From Cephalopachus bancanus (lineage: Eukaryota > Chordata > Mammalia > Primates > Tarsiidae), in assembly GCA_027257055.1 (NCBI GenBank), contig JAPVLO010000182.1:4340001-4404000 (forward strand): a stretch of DNA of 64,000 bases, written 5' to 3'. The position numbers were made by a program, and so were the translations under genes. Numbering within the stretch: position 1 is the first letter of the stretch; each line of letters starts with the position of its first letter. Shown piece after piece: positions 34,933 through 46,242 of the stretch. The notes below the pieces were generated by a model. It ran no database searches and had not been told where the DNA came from. It saw only the letters and a list, made by a program, of their open reading frames with translations.

Positions 34933-34948
34933 AAAAGAAACAAGAAAG
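34933..34948. repeat. Target duplication, left copy
   Basis: AAAGAAACAAGAAAGG here recurs at 35300-35315 and frames the retroposed sequence between them. Confidence 0.85.
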
Positions 34949-35298
34949 GGCCGTTGCTTTGTTGAACTCTGGTGTACCCATGTGGCTCTTTGAGCCAGGT
35001 CCCCCATGTTTCCTAGCTTTGGCCCCCTCCCCTACCTTGGGGAGAGGAATCTCCTCTCTCTTTAATTTACTTTCTAAACAAACTATATTTTCCAATCTAA
35101 CTTCTGTACAGCTCTTTGCATCTTTTGCACCGCACCAGATCACAAACTGGACTCCCCGGGAGTTATGACCTAACATTGTGGAGGCTGACTGGGATTTTTA
35201 ACCTAACACAACTGTGGGTGCACTTATTCAACTGTTAACTACATTCCACTTGACTTAATGAAATACGAATATGAAAACAATAAAATAGCAACAACGAA
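34949..35298 (+). mobile_element. Retroposed retroviral leader-like sequence, copy B
   Basis: It starts GCCGTTGCTTTGTTGAAC at the same base as copy A (10111-10349, minus strand) and is clearly homologous up to 'tattttccaatcta'. It then continues with U5-like sequence ('gggagttatgacctaaca') and a primer-binding-site-like stretch TGGAGGCTGACTGGGAT. It ends A-rich (aaaacaataaaatagcaaca). A perfect duplication of about 16 bp frames it, so L1 inserted it. Compared with copy A, about 60 bases near the start are missing. No protein is encoded. It interrupts the 5' region of an ancient L1. Confidence 0.62.
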
Positions 35299-35776
35299 AA
35301 AGAAACAAGAAAGGATGACTCGGACCCCAAAGAGAAAAGCAATCAATAAAAATTGCTCCAGAGAAAGCTCAGACATTGAATTTATTAGACCAAAACTTTA
35401 AATCAGCTGTCTTAAATATGTTCAGTGAACTAAAGAACAAATATGAGAACAGCGTCTCCTTAAGTAGAGATTACCAATAAAAAGATGGAATTTATAAAAA
35501 GGAACCAAATAGAAATTCTGGAGTTAAAATGTACAGTAACAAAAATGAAACATTCACTAAGAAGATCACCATCAGATTTGCATAGGAAGAAGACAGAAAA
35601 AGAAAAACTTTATGATGGACCAACTAGATTATCCAGACTAATGAATGAAAAGAAAAAAACAATAAACTTAAATTAACAGAGCCTCAGAGACCTGAGGGAC
35701 ACAACCAAACAAATGCATGATGGGAGAAAAAAGGAAAGGAGAAAGAAAAAAAGAACAAAAGACTGTTTGAAGAGGG

Positions 35777-36076
35777 CCAGGCAGAGCGGCTCACGCCTAC
35801 AATTCCAGCACTTCAGGAGGCCAAGGTGAGAGGATTGCCTGAGCCCAGGGGTTGACACCAGCCTGGACAACTTGGTGAGATCTCATCTCTACAATAAATC
35901 AAAAAATTAGCCAGGCATGGTGGCACACGCCTTAGTTCCAGCTACTTGGATGGCTGAGGTGGAAGGATCGCCTGAGCCCAGCAGGTCGAGGTTGCGATGG
36001 CTGTGAGCATGGCACTGTACTCCAACCTGGGAGACAGAGTGAGACTCTGACTCAAAAAAAAGAAGAAAAAAAAAAG
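35777..36076 (+). repeat. Alu in ancient L1
   Basis: From GGCCAGGCAGAGCGGCTCAC to GACTCTGACTC plus an A-rich tail. Confidence 0.93.
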
Positions 36077-36412
36077 AATATTTGAAGAATTCCTAAATTT
36101 GATGGAAAACATTATCTATACATTCAAGAAGCTCAATAAACTCCAAGTAGGAAAACTTCAACAAGATTCTCTCCTAGACACAGCATAATCAAACTATTGA
36201 AATACAAAGAAAGACTGTTGAAAGCCTCAAGAAAGAGGTGACATCAATTAAGCAACAGCTGATTTCTCATTAGAAACCATGGAAATAAGAAGCAGTGAGA
36301 TGAAAGTGCTGAAAGAAAGGAAATTGTCAACCAAGAATCCTATATTAAACAATGCTTTCTTTCAAAAATAAAGAAATTAAGGCATTCACAGATAATAAAA
36401 AACCGAGAGAGG

Positions 36413-36720
36413 CCTAGCACAGTTGGTCATGCCAATAATCCCAGTACTTTGGGAGGTCAAGGAAAAAGGATTGCCTGAGGCCAGGAGTTTGAGACTTGCC
36501 TGGGCAACATAGCAAGATTCTACCTTTACAAAATTTTTTAAAAATTAACCAGGTATAGTGGCATGCACCTGTAGTCCCAACTACTCAGGAAGCTGAGACA
36601 AGAAGATTGCTCAAGCCCAGAAGCTTGAGACTGCAGTGAACCATGAGCATGCCACTATATATACCAGCCTGAAAAACAGAAAGACTGTGTCTTAAATAAA
36701 TAAATAAATATTTAAAAAAA
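36413..36720 (+). repeat. Old Alu in ancient L1
   Basis: Diverged: GGCCTAGCACAGTTGGTCAT to a tail of (AAAT)n. Its gaacatgg-type linker and extra A-rich middle suggest an early Alu. Confidence 0.88.
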
Positions 36721-37514
36721 CAAAAGACTTTATCACTAGCAGACTGGTCCTACAAGCAATACTAAACGAAGTCCTTCAAGTTAATAATAAGTAATACTAG
36801 ACAGTAGCTTGAATATTAAAAGTATACAGAGCACCAGTAAAGGTAACTACATAAGTAATTATAAAACAGAATAGGAATGTTTACTTTGGTTTCTAATTCC
36901 TTTTCTCCTATCTGACTTAGAAAAACAACTTTATAGAGCAATCATTATAATGTGTGTTGATAAGAAAATAAAATATAAAAATGTAATTTGTATGACAATA
37001 ATAGTATAAAAGTGGGGTAAAAAATGAAACTATACAGGAGGAAGTTTTTATATAACATTTGGGTTAAGTTGGTGTCAATCTGAATTAAATTATTATGAAT
37101 TAAGATGCTAACTATAATCCCTATGTCAACAAAATAAGAAAACAGTTTATAATAAAATGAGTGACAAGAACATTTAAGTTGTATAATAGAGAATATCCAT
37201 TTAATATAAAAAGAAGGCAAAACTAGACATATAGAAAACAAATAGCAAAACAGTAAATGTAAATCCAACCTTACCAGTAATTACATTAAATGTAAATGGA
37301 TTAAGTTTGCCAATTAAAAGGCATAGATTGACAGAATAGATATAAAAAATGATGGATCAACACCACGCTGTTTACAAGAGACACACACTTTAGATTCAGG
37401 CACAAATAGCTTGAAAGCAAAAGGATGAAAAAAGAAAGAGTAGCCAATAGAAATCTATAATGGATATATTGATATCAGACAAAATACACTTAAAGATAAA
37501 AATTGTTACTAGAA

Positions 37515-37769
37515 GCCAGGCGCAGTGGCTCATTGTTGTAATACCAACACTTTGGAGGTGGCAGTGAGAGGACTGGCAACGTGTCGAGAACTCATCTCTG
37601 CAATACATTAAAAATTAGCTGGGCATGGGGTGCTCCTGTGGTTCCAGCTGCTTGGAAGGCTGAGTCGGAAGGATCACCTAAGCCCAGCAGGTCGAGGCAG
37701 CAGTGGCTGTGAGTGTGCCACTGCACTCCAGCCTGGGCAACACAGTGAGACTCCTATTAAAAAAAAAAT
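37515..37769 (+). repeat. Alu in ancient L1, left monomer shortened
   Basis: From GCCAGGCGCAGTGGCTCATT to GACTCCTATT plus an A tail. L1 ORF2 continues directly on both sides. Confidence 0.9.
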
Positions 37770-38082
37770 GATTACTAGAGACAAAGAAGCATATTTTAAA
37801 ATAATAAAAGGGTCTATTCACTAAGAAGATAAATAATGATAAACGTCTATACATATATAACGACAAAGACCCCATATACATGAAGCAATATGTGATAGAA
37901 TTAAAGAGATAAACAGAAAATTCAACCACGATAGTTGAAACCTCCAATATCCTGCTTTCAATAGGGAGTAGAAACACTAGGGATCAACAAGGAAATTGAA
38001 TACTTGAACAACACTAAAAACCAACTAGACTAACAAAAATCTATAAGACATTCTTCTAACTACATCAGTGTATACATTCTTC

Positions 38083-38326
38083 GGGAGGTTGACATGAGAG
38101 GATTGCCTGAGCCCACGGGTTCAAGACCAGAGTGGGCAACTTGGTGAGACCTCATCTCTACAATTAATCAAAAAATTGTCTGGGTGTGGTGGCTACTTGG
38201 AAGGGTGAGGTGGAAGGATCACCTGAGCCCAGCTGGTCGAAGCTGTGGTGACCGTGAGCGTGCCACTGCACTCCAGCCTAGACAACAGAGTGAGACTCCA
38301 CCTCAAAAAAATAAAATAAAATAAAA
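38083..38326 (+). repeat. Alu, 5'-truncated, in ancient L1
   Basis: Starts at CGGGAGGTTGACATGAGAGG and ends GACTCCACCTC plus (AAAAT)n. Confidence 0.9.
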
Positions 38327-38385
38327 AGATAGAAATTACACAAATTGTCTTCTTCAACTTTTAACAAAATGGAGTCAGAAATCTA

Positions 38386-38700
38386 GTCGAGTGTGGTGGC
38401 TCACGCCTATAATCCCTGCACTTTGAGGGAGGTTAGAGGATTGCCTGAGGTGAGAGGATTGCCTGAGTTCAGGAGTTCGACACCAACCTGAGCAACATGG
38501 CGTAGACCTCGTCTCTACAATAAATGAAAAAATTAGCTAGGTGTGATGGCGCCTGTCTGTGGTTCCAGCCACCTGGAAGGCTGAGGCGGAAGGATTGCCC
38601 GAGCCAGCAGGTCGAGGCTGCGGTGGCCGTGAGCATGCCGCTGCACTCCAGCCTAGGTGACAGAGTGAGACTCCAACTTAAAAAAAAGAAAAGAAAAAAA
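38386..38700 (+). repeat. Alu with a 16-bp internal repeat
   Basis: GAGGATTGCCTGAG occurs twice in tandem in the left monomer. Confidence 0.92.
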
Positions 38701-38898
38701 GGATAATCATATAATGCATACATTAATAGAAGTATTTAAAAAGTTGGCAAGAACACAAAGGTTTTAATACATTTCTTTCAGTCTCTGACAGATCAAGTAG
38801 GCAAAAATTATTAAAATAGAGACATGGGCAACCTTAACAAATGTTCATAAAAAATGTGAAAAAAATCATGGCAAAGACTACTTTAAATATTCTAAAAA

Positions 38899-39191
38899 GG
38901 CCGGGCTCGGTGGCTCAGCCTGTCATCCCGCGCCTTTGGGAGGCTGAGGTGAGTGGATTGCCTGAGCCCATGGGTTCGAGACCCGTCTGGGCAGGTGAGA
39001 CCTCATCTCTACAATAAATCCAAAAATCAGCCGGGCGAGGTAGCACGCGCCTGTAATTCCAGCTACTCGGAAGGCTGAGGCGGAAGGATCGCTGGAGCCC
39101 AGCGGGTTGAGGCTGCGGTGGGGGGAGCGGCCACTGCACTCCAGTCTGGGCGACTGAGTGAGACTCCAACTCAAAAAAAAAAAAAAAAAAA
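38899..39191 (+). repeat. Young Alu
   Basis: It has GGCTCAGCCTG and is flanked by ATTCTAAAAAGG on both sides. The T-arm-like stem reads ATGGG/CCCGT, with one wobble. Confidence 0.95.
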
Positions 39192-39735
39192 TTCTAAAAA
39201 GGAGTTGTATTTACCACATCCTTTTGACCACAAAGCAAAACAATTTAAAAAGATTATATGCAAAATAATTCCACTACTTGAAAATTAAAATCATACTTAA
39301 AAATAGCAACAGAGAAATATTTTGGGTGCTCTAATCAAGCAAAAAGAAGAAAACAACAAAATGCAAAACAGGAATAAAAAATAGTCACAGATATGAAGAG
39401 ATGACTCTGCTAAACTTTATACCAATCAATTTAAAATTAGAATAAAGTGGATAACATTCCAGAAGAGAATTTATTTAAAAAGTTGACTCAGATGAAGAAG
39501 ACTATTTTAAGAGAAATCGTTACAGAAGAAATTATAAAATTTTTCAAGTATTGCCTTTGTGACCTGCTGGGCAAAGATGCTGGGCTCAGTTTATTGGGGA
39601 TACTTTTAAACTTCCAGGAAATATACAGTTCCCATAAATTTTTATAGAGCATCAGAGAATCACGGAAAATACACCTGGGCCCAACTAAGTAGACTTTACC
39701 AAAAAACATTTTGTCATTTTTGCTGTAAATTTGTT

Positions 39736-40028
39736 TTGTTTTGTTTTTTGAGTTGGAGTCTCACTCTGTTGCCCAGACTGGAGGGCAGTGGCATGCCAAC
39801 AGCCACCACAGCGCCGACCTGCTGGGCTCCGGCGATCCTTCGGCCTCCGCCTTCGAAACGGCTGGAACCACAGACAGGCGCCACCACGCCCGGCTAATGT
39901 TTTTCTTTATTGTAGAAACAAGGTCTCGCCATGTTGCTCAGGTTGGTCTTGAACTCCTGACCTCAGGCAATCCTCTTGCCTCTGCCTTCCAAAGTGCTGA
40001 GATTACAGGCATGAGCCACCGCACTCGA
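39736..40028 (-). repeat. Alu in ancient L1
   Basis: From TTTTGAGTTGGAGTCTCACT to GAGCCACCGCACTCGAC. Confidence 0.92.
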
Positions 40029-40104
40029 CTAGATTTCTAACTCCATTTTATTAAAAGTTGAAGAAGATAATTTGTATAATTTCTATCTTTTAATTTGATT
40101 TATT

Positions 40105-40384
40105 TATTTGAGTTGGAGTCTCACTCTGTCGCCCAGACTGGAGGGCAGTGGCACGCTCACGGCCACCCCAGCGTCGACCTGCTGGGCGCAAGTGGTCCTT
40201 CTGTCTCAGCCTTCCAAGTAGCCGGAACCACAGGCATGCACCACTATGCCGGGCTAATTTTTTGATTGATTGTGGAGGTGAGGTCTCACCGTGTTGCCCA
40301 GGTTGGTCTCGAACCCCTGGGCTCAGGCAATCCTCTTGCCTCCATCTACCAAAGTGATAGGGTGTGAGCCACCATGCTCGGCTG
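40105..40384 (-). repeat. Alu in ancient L1
   Basis: From TTATTTGAGTTGGAGTCTC to GAGCCACCATGCTCGGC. Slightly shortened near its 5' end. Confidence 0.92.
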
Positions 40385-40674
40385 ATTTTTTTTTTAAGTA
40401 TAGTAGACAAAATGCTGCTCATAAAGCCATAGTCTCCTCACTTAACCGCCCATCTGCTTCCACCCACCCTCCTTCTCCCTAAACGGTCATGACCATCCAA
40501 GAGCTCTGGATTCTTAAGACCCTGAGATAAAGATGGCATTTTTAGTTGGTGGGGACAAGATGACTGATGGAGCAAGTGGTGGGAAGGAAAGTGCTCTGCC
40601 ATTTAGAAAAAAGTAAAGCCAAGTCCTCATAATGTGCCCTACACCAAAATCAACTCCAAGTAAGTGAAGTTACA

Positions 40675-40965
40675 TTTTTTTTTTTGTCAGAGTCTCACTG
40701 CATTGCCCAGGCTGGAGTGCAGTGGCACGCTCACGGCCACCCCAGCGTTGACCTGCTGGGCTCAGGTGGTCCTTCTGCCTCAACCTTCCAAGTAGCCAGA
40801 ACTATAGGTGCACGCTGCCATGCCCAGATAATTTTTTTTTTTTAATATGCTGTAGAGATGAGGTCTCACCAAGTTGCCCAGACTGGTCTTGAACCCCTGG
40901 GCTCAGGCAATCCTCTCACCTTGGCCTCCCAAGGTGCCGGGATTACAGGCTTGAGCCACCGCAAG
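40675..40965 (-). repeat. Alu in ancient L1
   Basis: Flanked by AAGTTACAT on both sides, a clear target duplication. Confidence 0.94.
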
Positions 40966-41606
40966 TTACATATTTTTTAAAAATCATAAAAGCAGCCAGA
41001 AGAAAAGCAAGATGAGCATTTATCTGAACTTGTATGTATGAGGAACACATGCTGAAGATACTAAATAAATAAACAAAAACTTAAAAATTCCAAATGAGAA
41101 GACATAATTTCACAATATAGAATGAACGGAGAACTTGAATAGGCAATCCACAAAAGAAGACATGCAAATGCCCACCAGACATAAAAACCGACACATCTCT
41201 GGTTACCAAAAACATGCGAATTCAGCCCTAACTATGAGATATTGCCTGCATTCAACCTGCTGACTCTTCCCCCCATAATTTGACGTGTTGACAAAGATCA
41301 CAAAAAGGAGACTGTAAGTCTAGTTCTCATACATTAACAATAAAATAACAGTGTAAACGGATAGAAAGATTTTTATCAACAATTTTAACATCATACCCAT
41401 GGATCCTGAGTCTGCACCTTCAAATTTATTTGAAAGAAGCACGGGAAGTATGCCAACCCTCACTATGTCTCATTTCCAATAGGGATAATTAGACATAAAC
41501 TAAATAGTGAATAATCAAACGTTGGCTAAATAAATTATAATAAACCATATCATATACAACTTTGCAGTCTTAAAGATAATACAGAAAAATAATAAAGAAA
41601 AATAAG

Positions 41607-41885
41607 GGCTCACGCCTGCAATCCCAGCAGTTTGGGAGGTGGAAGAGAGCCAGGCCTGAGCCCAGGGGTTTGAGACCTGTCTGGGCAACTTGGTGAGACC
41701 TCGTCTCTGCAATAAATAAAAGCAAATTAGCTGGGCGTGGTGGTGTGCACCTGTGGTTCCTGCTACTTGGAAGGTTGAGGCAGAAAGACTACGCGAACCT
41801 AGCAGGTCGAGGCTGCAGTAGCCGTGAGCATGCCACTGTGCTCTTGCCTGGGGACAGAGGGAGATTCTGACTCAAAAAAAAAAAG
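41607..41885 (+). repeat. Alu in ancient L1
   Basis: From GGGCTCACGCCTGCAATCCC to GATTCTGACTC plus an A tail. The first few bases are missing. Confidence 0.92.
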
Positions 41886-42125
41886 AGTAATAATTAATAT
41901 CAGAAAAATGTTTGTGATATATTGGCAAATGGGGATAAAAAGCAGATCACAATACATACCCATACATGGACAAAAGGTCTGAAGTGGTTATTTCTGCGTG
42001 GAGGGGTTGCATTTACTTTTTCTTCTCCATGTTAGCTTTCCTTGCATTGTTAACTTTTTTCTTTTTTTACAATCGACATACTATCATTTTTATAATCAGA
42101 AAGAAAGAAGATACAAACAATAAAA

Positions 42126-42512
42126 CTCAAAGTTCAGAGCAGATCATGCCAAGATTGCTCAGGGAGAATATATAAAGCAGAAAGGAGAGAGGGCAAAGGG
42201 TACAACCCGTATGTGGACAGCTAGATAAAACTGAGTCCTGTCATAGCTTTTTGTCCTTAAAACAATGAGATCCATCCAGCAACCTTAAGGGTTGGATGTA
42301 ATGTGTAATCAAATTTCCTTTCTGTGAATTCACCTAAGACTCCCTTGGGTTTCCAAAATTTAAACACAGATGACACTCTGGACAGATCACACTCTTCTGT
42401 GCACACCTGCAGCCAGAAAGAATTCTCAAAGATCCTTCTCTCCCCAGAACATGGGGTGGCCAGCATTCCTGTTTTCCTCTCACCGGTTCCTTTGTAGGGC
42501 TCTCGACTGAAC

Positions 42513-42572
<60 letters not shown>

Positions 42573-42955
42573 TACCCCTTCGACCTGATTCCAACAAGAG
42601 AAGAGAAGATCTGTTACCCAGGGTCACAGAAGTCGTTTTTTTTATACAGTCCTTCCACTCCTCCCACAAGTAGGCTACCGCTTTCTCTCCAGTCTCAGAA
42701 TTCTTCAGAAAAATGGGAGGAGAAGGCAGATTACAGGCATTCCTCTAGAGGAAGTGAAAGACTTTCAAGGACAATAAAGAAGAGGGAAAGAGCTTACAAA
42801 AAGGCATATTTCCTCAGTCACATTATTAGTTGGCAAATGAAGTGGATCAAGTGAAAATGTTTTCTTGAAGCATTTCATATGAATTTCCTTTTCTGCAAAA
42901 AGTATAGCACCACAAGAGGTCAATTTTGGAAAGTACTTTTTAAAATGTGTGCATT
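42126..42955. other. Unique DNA with a long (CA)n microsatellite
   Basis: An AC dinucleotide run of about 57 bases lies at 42515-42571. Otherwise nothing was recognised. Confidence 0.75.
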
Positions 42956-43238
42956 AAGCCGGGCTCGGTGGCTCAGCCTGTACTTCCGCGCTTTGGGAGG
43001 CTGAGGTGTGTGGATTGCCTGAGTGTGCGGGTTCGAGACCCGCTCGGGCAACTTGGCAGACCTCATCTCGACAATAAATAAAAAAGTCAGCTGGGCTTGG
43101 TAGCGTGTGCCTGTAAATCCAGTTACTTGGAAGGCTGAGGCAGAAGGACCGCCGGAGCCCAGCAGGTCGAGGCTGTGGTGGCCGGGAGTGGCCACTGCAC
43201 TCCAGTCTGGAGTGAGACTCCGACTCAAAAAAAAAAAG
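42956..43238 (+). repeat. Young Alu
   Basis: It has GGCTCAGCCTG and TGCGGGTTCGAGACCCGC and is flanked by GTGTGCATTAA on both sides. Confidence 0.95.
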
Positions 43239-43957
43239 TGTGCATTAAATTCTCATATAAAAATCCTAGACAGTTCCTAAGTGTACAGTTTATTGAAGCC
43301 CTACTACATGGAAGTTGGCATCTAACATACATGTCACTTAGAAATCTGTGCAACAGACTTACAATAAAGTTGGTATCATTAATGTTTCGTGTTACAGATG
43401 AGGAAAATAAGAATGTATCCCTGACCCTGAAACCACCATTGACACAATATTGATTGTGAAGACTTCAATATTCACTTGAGAATACTCCAAATGTCTTTCG
43501 GGAGTATTTTGAACTACTTCAAAGTTAAAGGTTTTTAGTCACCAAATAAAGAATTTGAGGAATGCAAAAGAAATATTGTTGGCAGTTAGGAAGGTCTGGC
43601 TATTTGCCCTGGGCTTTGAAATGTGGCAGATGTGATAAGGATTTACTGTGCGCCAGAAAAGACTATATGTGTTTCTTTACTGATTATCAGTAAGCATCCT
43701 CTCTCCAGATAACAGGTTTCAGCCAGTGGCATAATTAAGCATAGAGTGAGGGATAGCTTCAAGTCATGGGACTTCGACTTCCACGAAACCCTAGCAGAAA
43801 TCTCAGTCTGAGATCTCTTCTCTAATTTAACCAAGCCCTTTCACCTGTGAGGTACTTCGGATTCCCTCCTGCATGCTGGCTCACCTTCTATCCCACATAT
43901 CCCATTTAGGTCAAAGGCTTCCAGCTTGAGAAACCCAACTCACTGATCTGTTTTTAT
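43239..43957. other. Unique DNA with an old MIR-class fragment
   Basis: Positions about 43285-43415 ('tattgaagccctactacatg', 'gttacagatgaggaaaataa') resemble an old mammalian interspersed repeat. Confidence 0.45.
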
Positions 43958-44248
43958 TTTTTATTTGAGTTGAAGTCTTACTCTGTCGCCCAGGCTGGAG
44001 TGCAGTGGCACGCTCACAGCCACCACAGCCTTGACCTATTGAGGTCAGGTGATCCTTCAGCCTCAGTCTTCCAAGTAGCCAGAACTACAGGCACACACCA
44101 CCACGCCCAGCTACGTTTTGATTTATTGTAGAGATGAGGTCTCGCCAAGTTGCCCAGGCTGGTCTCGAACCTGGGAGCTCAGTCAATTCTCTCACTTTGG
44201 CCTCCCAACATGCTGGGCTTACAGACGTGAGCCACCGCTCCCAGCCCT
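43958..44248 (-). repeat. Alu, full length
   Basis: From TTATTTGAGTTGAAGTCTTA to GAGCCACCGCTCCCAGCC. Confidence 0.93.
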
Positions 44249-44802
44249 CCCTGATCTTTGACCCCTCCAAGCCAACTACGATGTCTGGGACACAGTATGC
44301 CCTCACTTTCTTGAATGTACTTGGTAGAATGGCAGGTTAAAAATTTCCCCAAAGCAAATAACGAGAGTGAGCCCGCAGGGCACCCTAGACTCTTCCGTGA
44401 GATCTTAACTGGATTCAGCCTATTCATGAGGAATCTGAATCTTGACAAGAGTCTCAGTCATTTCATATTGACCGACAAATGTATTCCTCCGCTGATTTAA
44501 TTCTTGGGGAAAAAAATCTTGATGTTTCTAAGAAAACAGGGAGAATCTTTAACTAATTAGAATCTTTCTTAAAGTGGTTTGTCTCCAGAAGGATGAGTCT
44601 TGGCATCATAAGGATTCCACTGTGACCGTTCTATTCAACTTTCCTTTTTTGTCCTGAAAGCCAGGGAGGAGTTAGAGCCATTTCGAATAGTCTTTGAAAC
44701 AGAAGTGACTCCTCTTATTTTGAATTAACTGTCTTTCGCAGGAGGCAGGGTAGGAGGGGAAATTAAGTGCATGGGCCTTGACATATGAGAAATGGAATTT
44801 TG
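44249..44802. other. Unique DNA, nothing firm
   Basis: About 44275-44325 weakly resembles a LINE2/MIR end. No exon was seen. Confidence 0.35.
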
Positions 44803-45104
44803 CCAGGCATGGTGGCTCACCCTGTAATCCCAGTACTTTGAGAGGCAGAGGTGAGAGGATTGCCCGAGCCTGCAGGTTCGAGACCAGCCTGGGCAACATG
44901 GCTAGACCTCGTCTGTACAATAAATAAAAAAAATTAGCAGGGCATGGTGGCTCACACCTGTGGTTCCAGCTACTTGGAAGGCTGAGGTAGACGGATCACG
45001 TGAGCCCAGCAGGTCAAGGCTGTGGTGGCTGTGAGCAGCATGCCACTGCACTCCCACTTAGGTGACAAAGTGAGTCTCTGACTCAAAAAAAAAAAAAGAA
45101 AAGA
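44803..45104 (+). repeat. Alu with target duplication
   Basis: Flanked by GAAATGGAAT on both sides. Confidence 0.94.
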
Positions 45105-45126
45105 AAAGAAATGGAATGGAATCTAG

Positions 45127-45232
45127 ATTTAGCACTGCCACTTACTAACTGTAACCTTGAGAAAGTTATTCAAGGTCTCCTAGCTTCATTGTTTTCATCA
45201 ATAAATAGAGATTATAAAACTACCTAATAGTC
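45127..45232 (+). repeat. MIR, left part, split by an Alu
   Basis: 'gcactgccacttactaactg', 'taaccttgagaaagttattc' and 'ttcatcaataaatagagatt' are MIR landmarks in order. It continues at 45508. Confidence 0.75.
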
Positions 45233-45507
45233 GGGCCTGGTGGCTCATGTCTGAAATCCCAGCACTTTGGGAGGCAGAGGCAAGAGGATTGCCTGAGTCC
45301 AGGCTTTGAGACCAGCCTAGGCAACTTGGTGAGACCTTGTCTCTACAATTAAAAAAAAAAAAATTAGCTGGGCATGGTGGCGCGTGCCTGTGGTTCCAGC
45401 TGCTTGGAAGGCTGAGGCGGAACGATCATCTGAGCCCAGCAGGTTGAGGTTGTGGTGGCCAGGAGCATGCCACTGCACTCCAGTACTCTTCCTACTCAAA
45501 ACAAAAA
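45233..45507 (+). repeat. Alu inserted in MIR
   Basis: ACTACCTA lies on both sides. The right monomer lacks the CTGGGCGACAGAG block. Confidence 0.93.
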
Positions 45508-45745
45508 GACCCAAAACACTACCTAAAAGCGCTGTGAGAACTACGTGGAATGAACTTCACATGCTGACACAGTGCATGGTACTCAGTGCATGGTAGTGAT
45601 GACCGTCATCTCATCCTCTCCATCACCATTAAACAGAGCCTAAGGACAAACAAGACCGAGGGGAAAGGATACATTCTTTTAATCTAGTACCTGGAATAGG
45701 ACCTGGCACATCATAGTTACCAAAATATCTGGCGAATAAATAAAT
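45508..45745 (+). repeat. MIR right part and a LINE2 end
   Basis: 45515-45600 ('agcgctgtgagaactacgtg', 'gcatggtactcagtgcatgg') completes the MIR. 45675-45745 ('gtacctggaataggacctgg', 'cgaataaataaatg') looks like LINE2. Confidence 0.6.
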
Positions 45746-45931
45746 GTGGTTTTTCCCCCAAAACACATCTCTTGAACACTAGAAACTAGTGGAAGAAATC
45801 TTCTGTGAACATCTACCTAAGGATGAACCTGAAGCTATTTGGGGTGATTTGAAATGTTTGAAAGGAAACTAAAGATAAAGTCTAGGTTGTCACTCTATTT
45901 CTCATGGGTGTCACGTTATGACAACTCTGCT

Positions 45932-46220
45932 GGCCGGGCTCGGTGGCTCAACCTGTAATCCCAGCGCTTTGGGAGACCGAGGTGAGTGGATTGCCTGAGC
46001 CCGCGGGTTCGAGACCCGCCTGGGCAGCGAGACCTCATCTCTACAATAAATAAAAAACCAGCCGGGCGTGGTAGCGCGCGCCTGTAATTCCGGCTACTCG
46101 GAAGGCTGAGGCGGAAGGATCGCCGGAGCCCGGCGGGTCGAGGCTGCGGGGGCCGGGAGCGGCCGCTGCACTCCAGTCTGGGCGACCGAGTGAGACTCCC
46201 ACTCAAAAAACAAAACAAAA
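45932..46220 (+). repeat. Young Alu, least diverged in the window
   Basis: Flanked by GACAACTCTGCT on both sides. Very GC-rich, with CGCGGGTTCGAGACCCGCC intact; its A box reads GGCTCAACCTG. Confidence 0.96.
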
Positions 46221-46242
46221 CAAAACAAAAAAACAGACAACT

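Larger units (their letters stand above)
35299..39735 (+). mobile_element. Ancient L1, 5' and ORF1/ORF2 parts, broken by Alus
   Basis: Between Alus the plus strand reads consecutively through old L1 sequence. ORF1-proximal blocks include 'aaatagaaattctggagtta' and 'acagagcctcagagacctga'. The inter-ORF segment is about 36780-37260. The ORF2 start is near 37270 ('aatgtaaatggattaagttt', then 'tacaagagacacacacttta'). It continues to about 38080 ('gaaattgaatacttgaacaa'), with weaker ORF2 matches to 39735. All frames are broken. The 3' half continues at 40385-42125. Confidence 0.8.
40385..42125 (+). mobile_element. Ancient L1, ORF2 3' part and 3' UTR
   Basis: 'ctacaccaaaatcaactcca' and the sequence at 41120-41590 are diverged ORF2 3' sequence. 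41890-42125 ('ttgtgatatattggcaaatg', 'gtggttatttctgcgtggag', 'acaatcgacatactatcatt', then 'tttataatcagaaag') is the 3' UTR end. Together with 35299-39735 it makes one nearly complete old L1 of about 4 kb once the Alus are removed. Confidence 0.72.
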
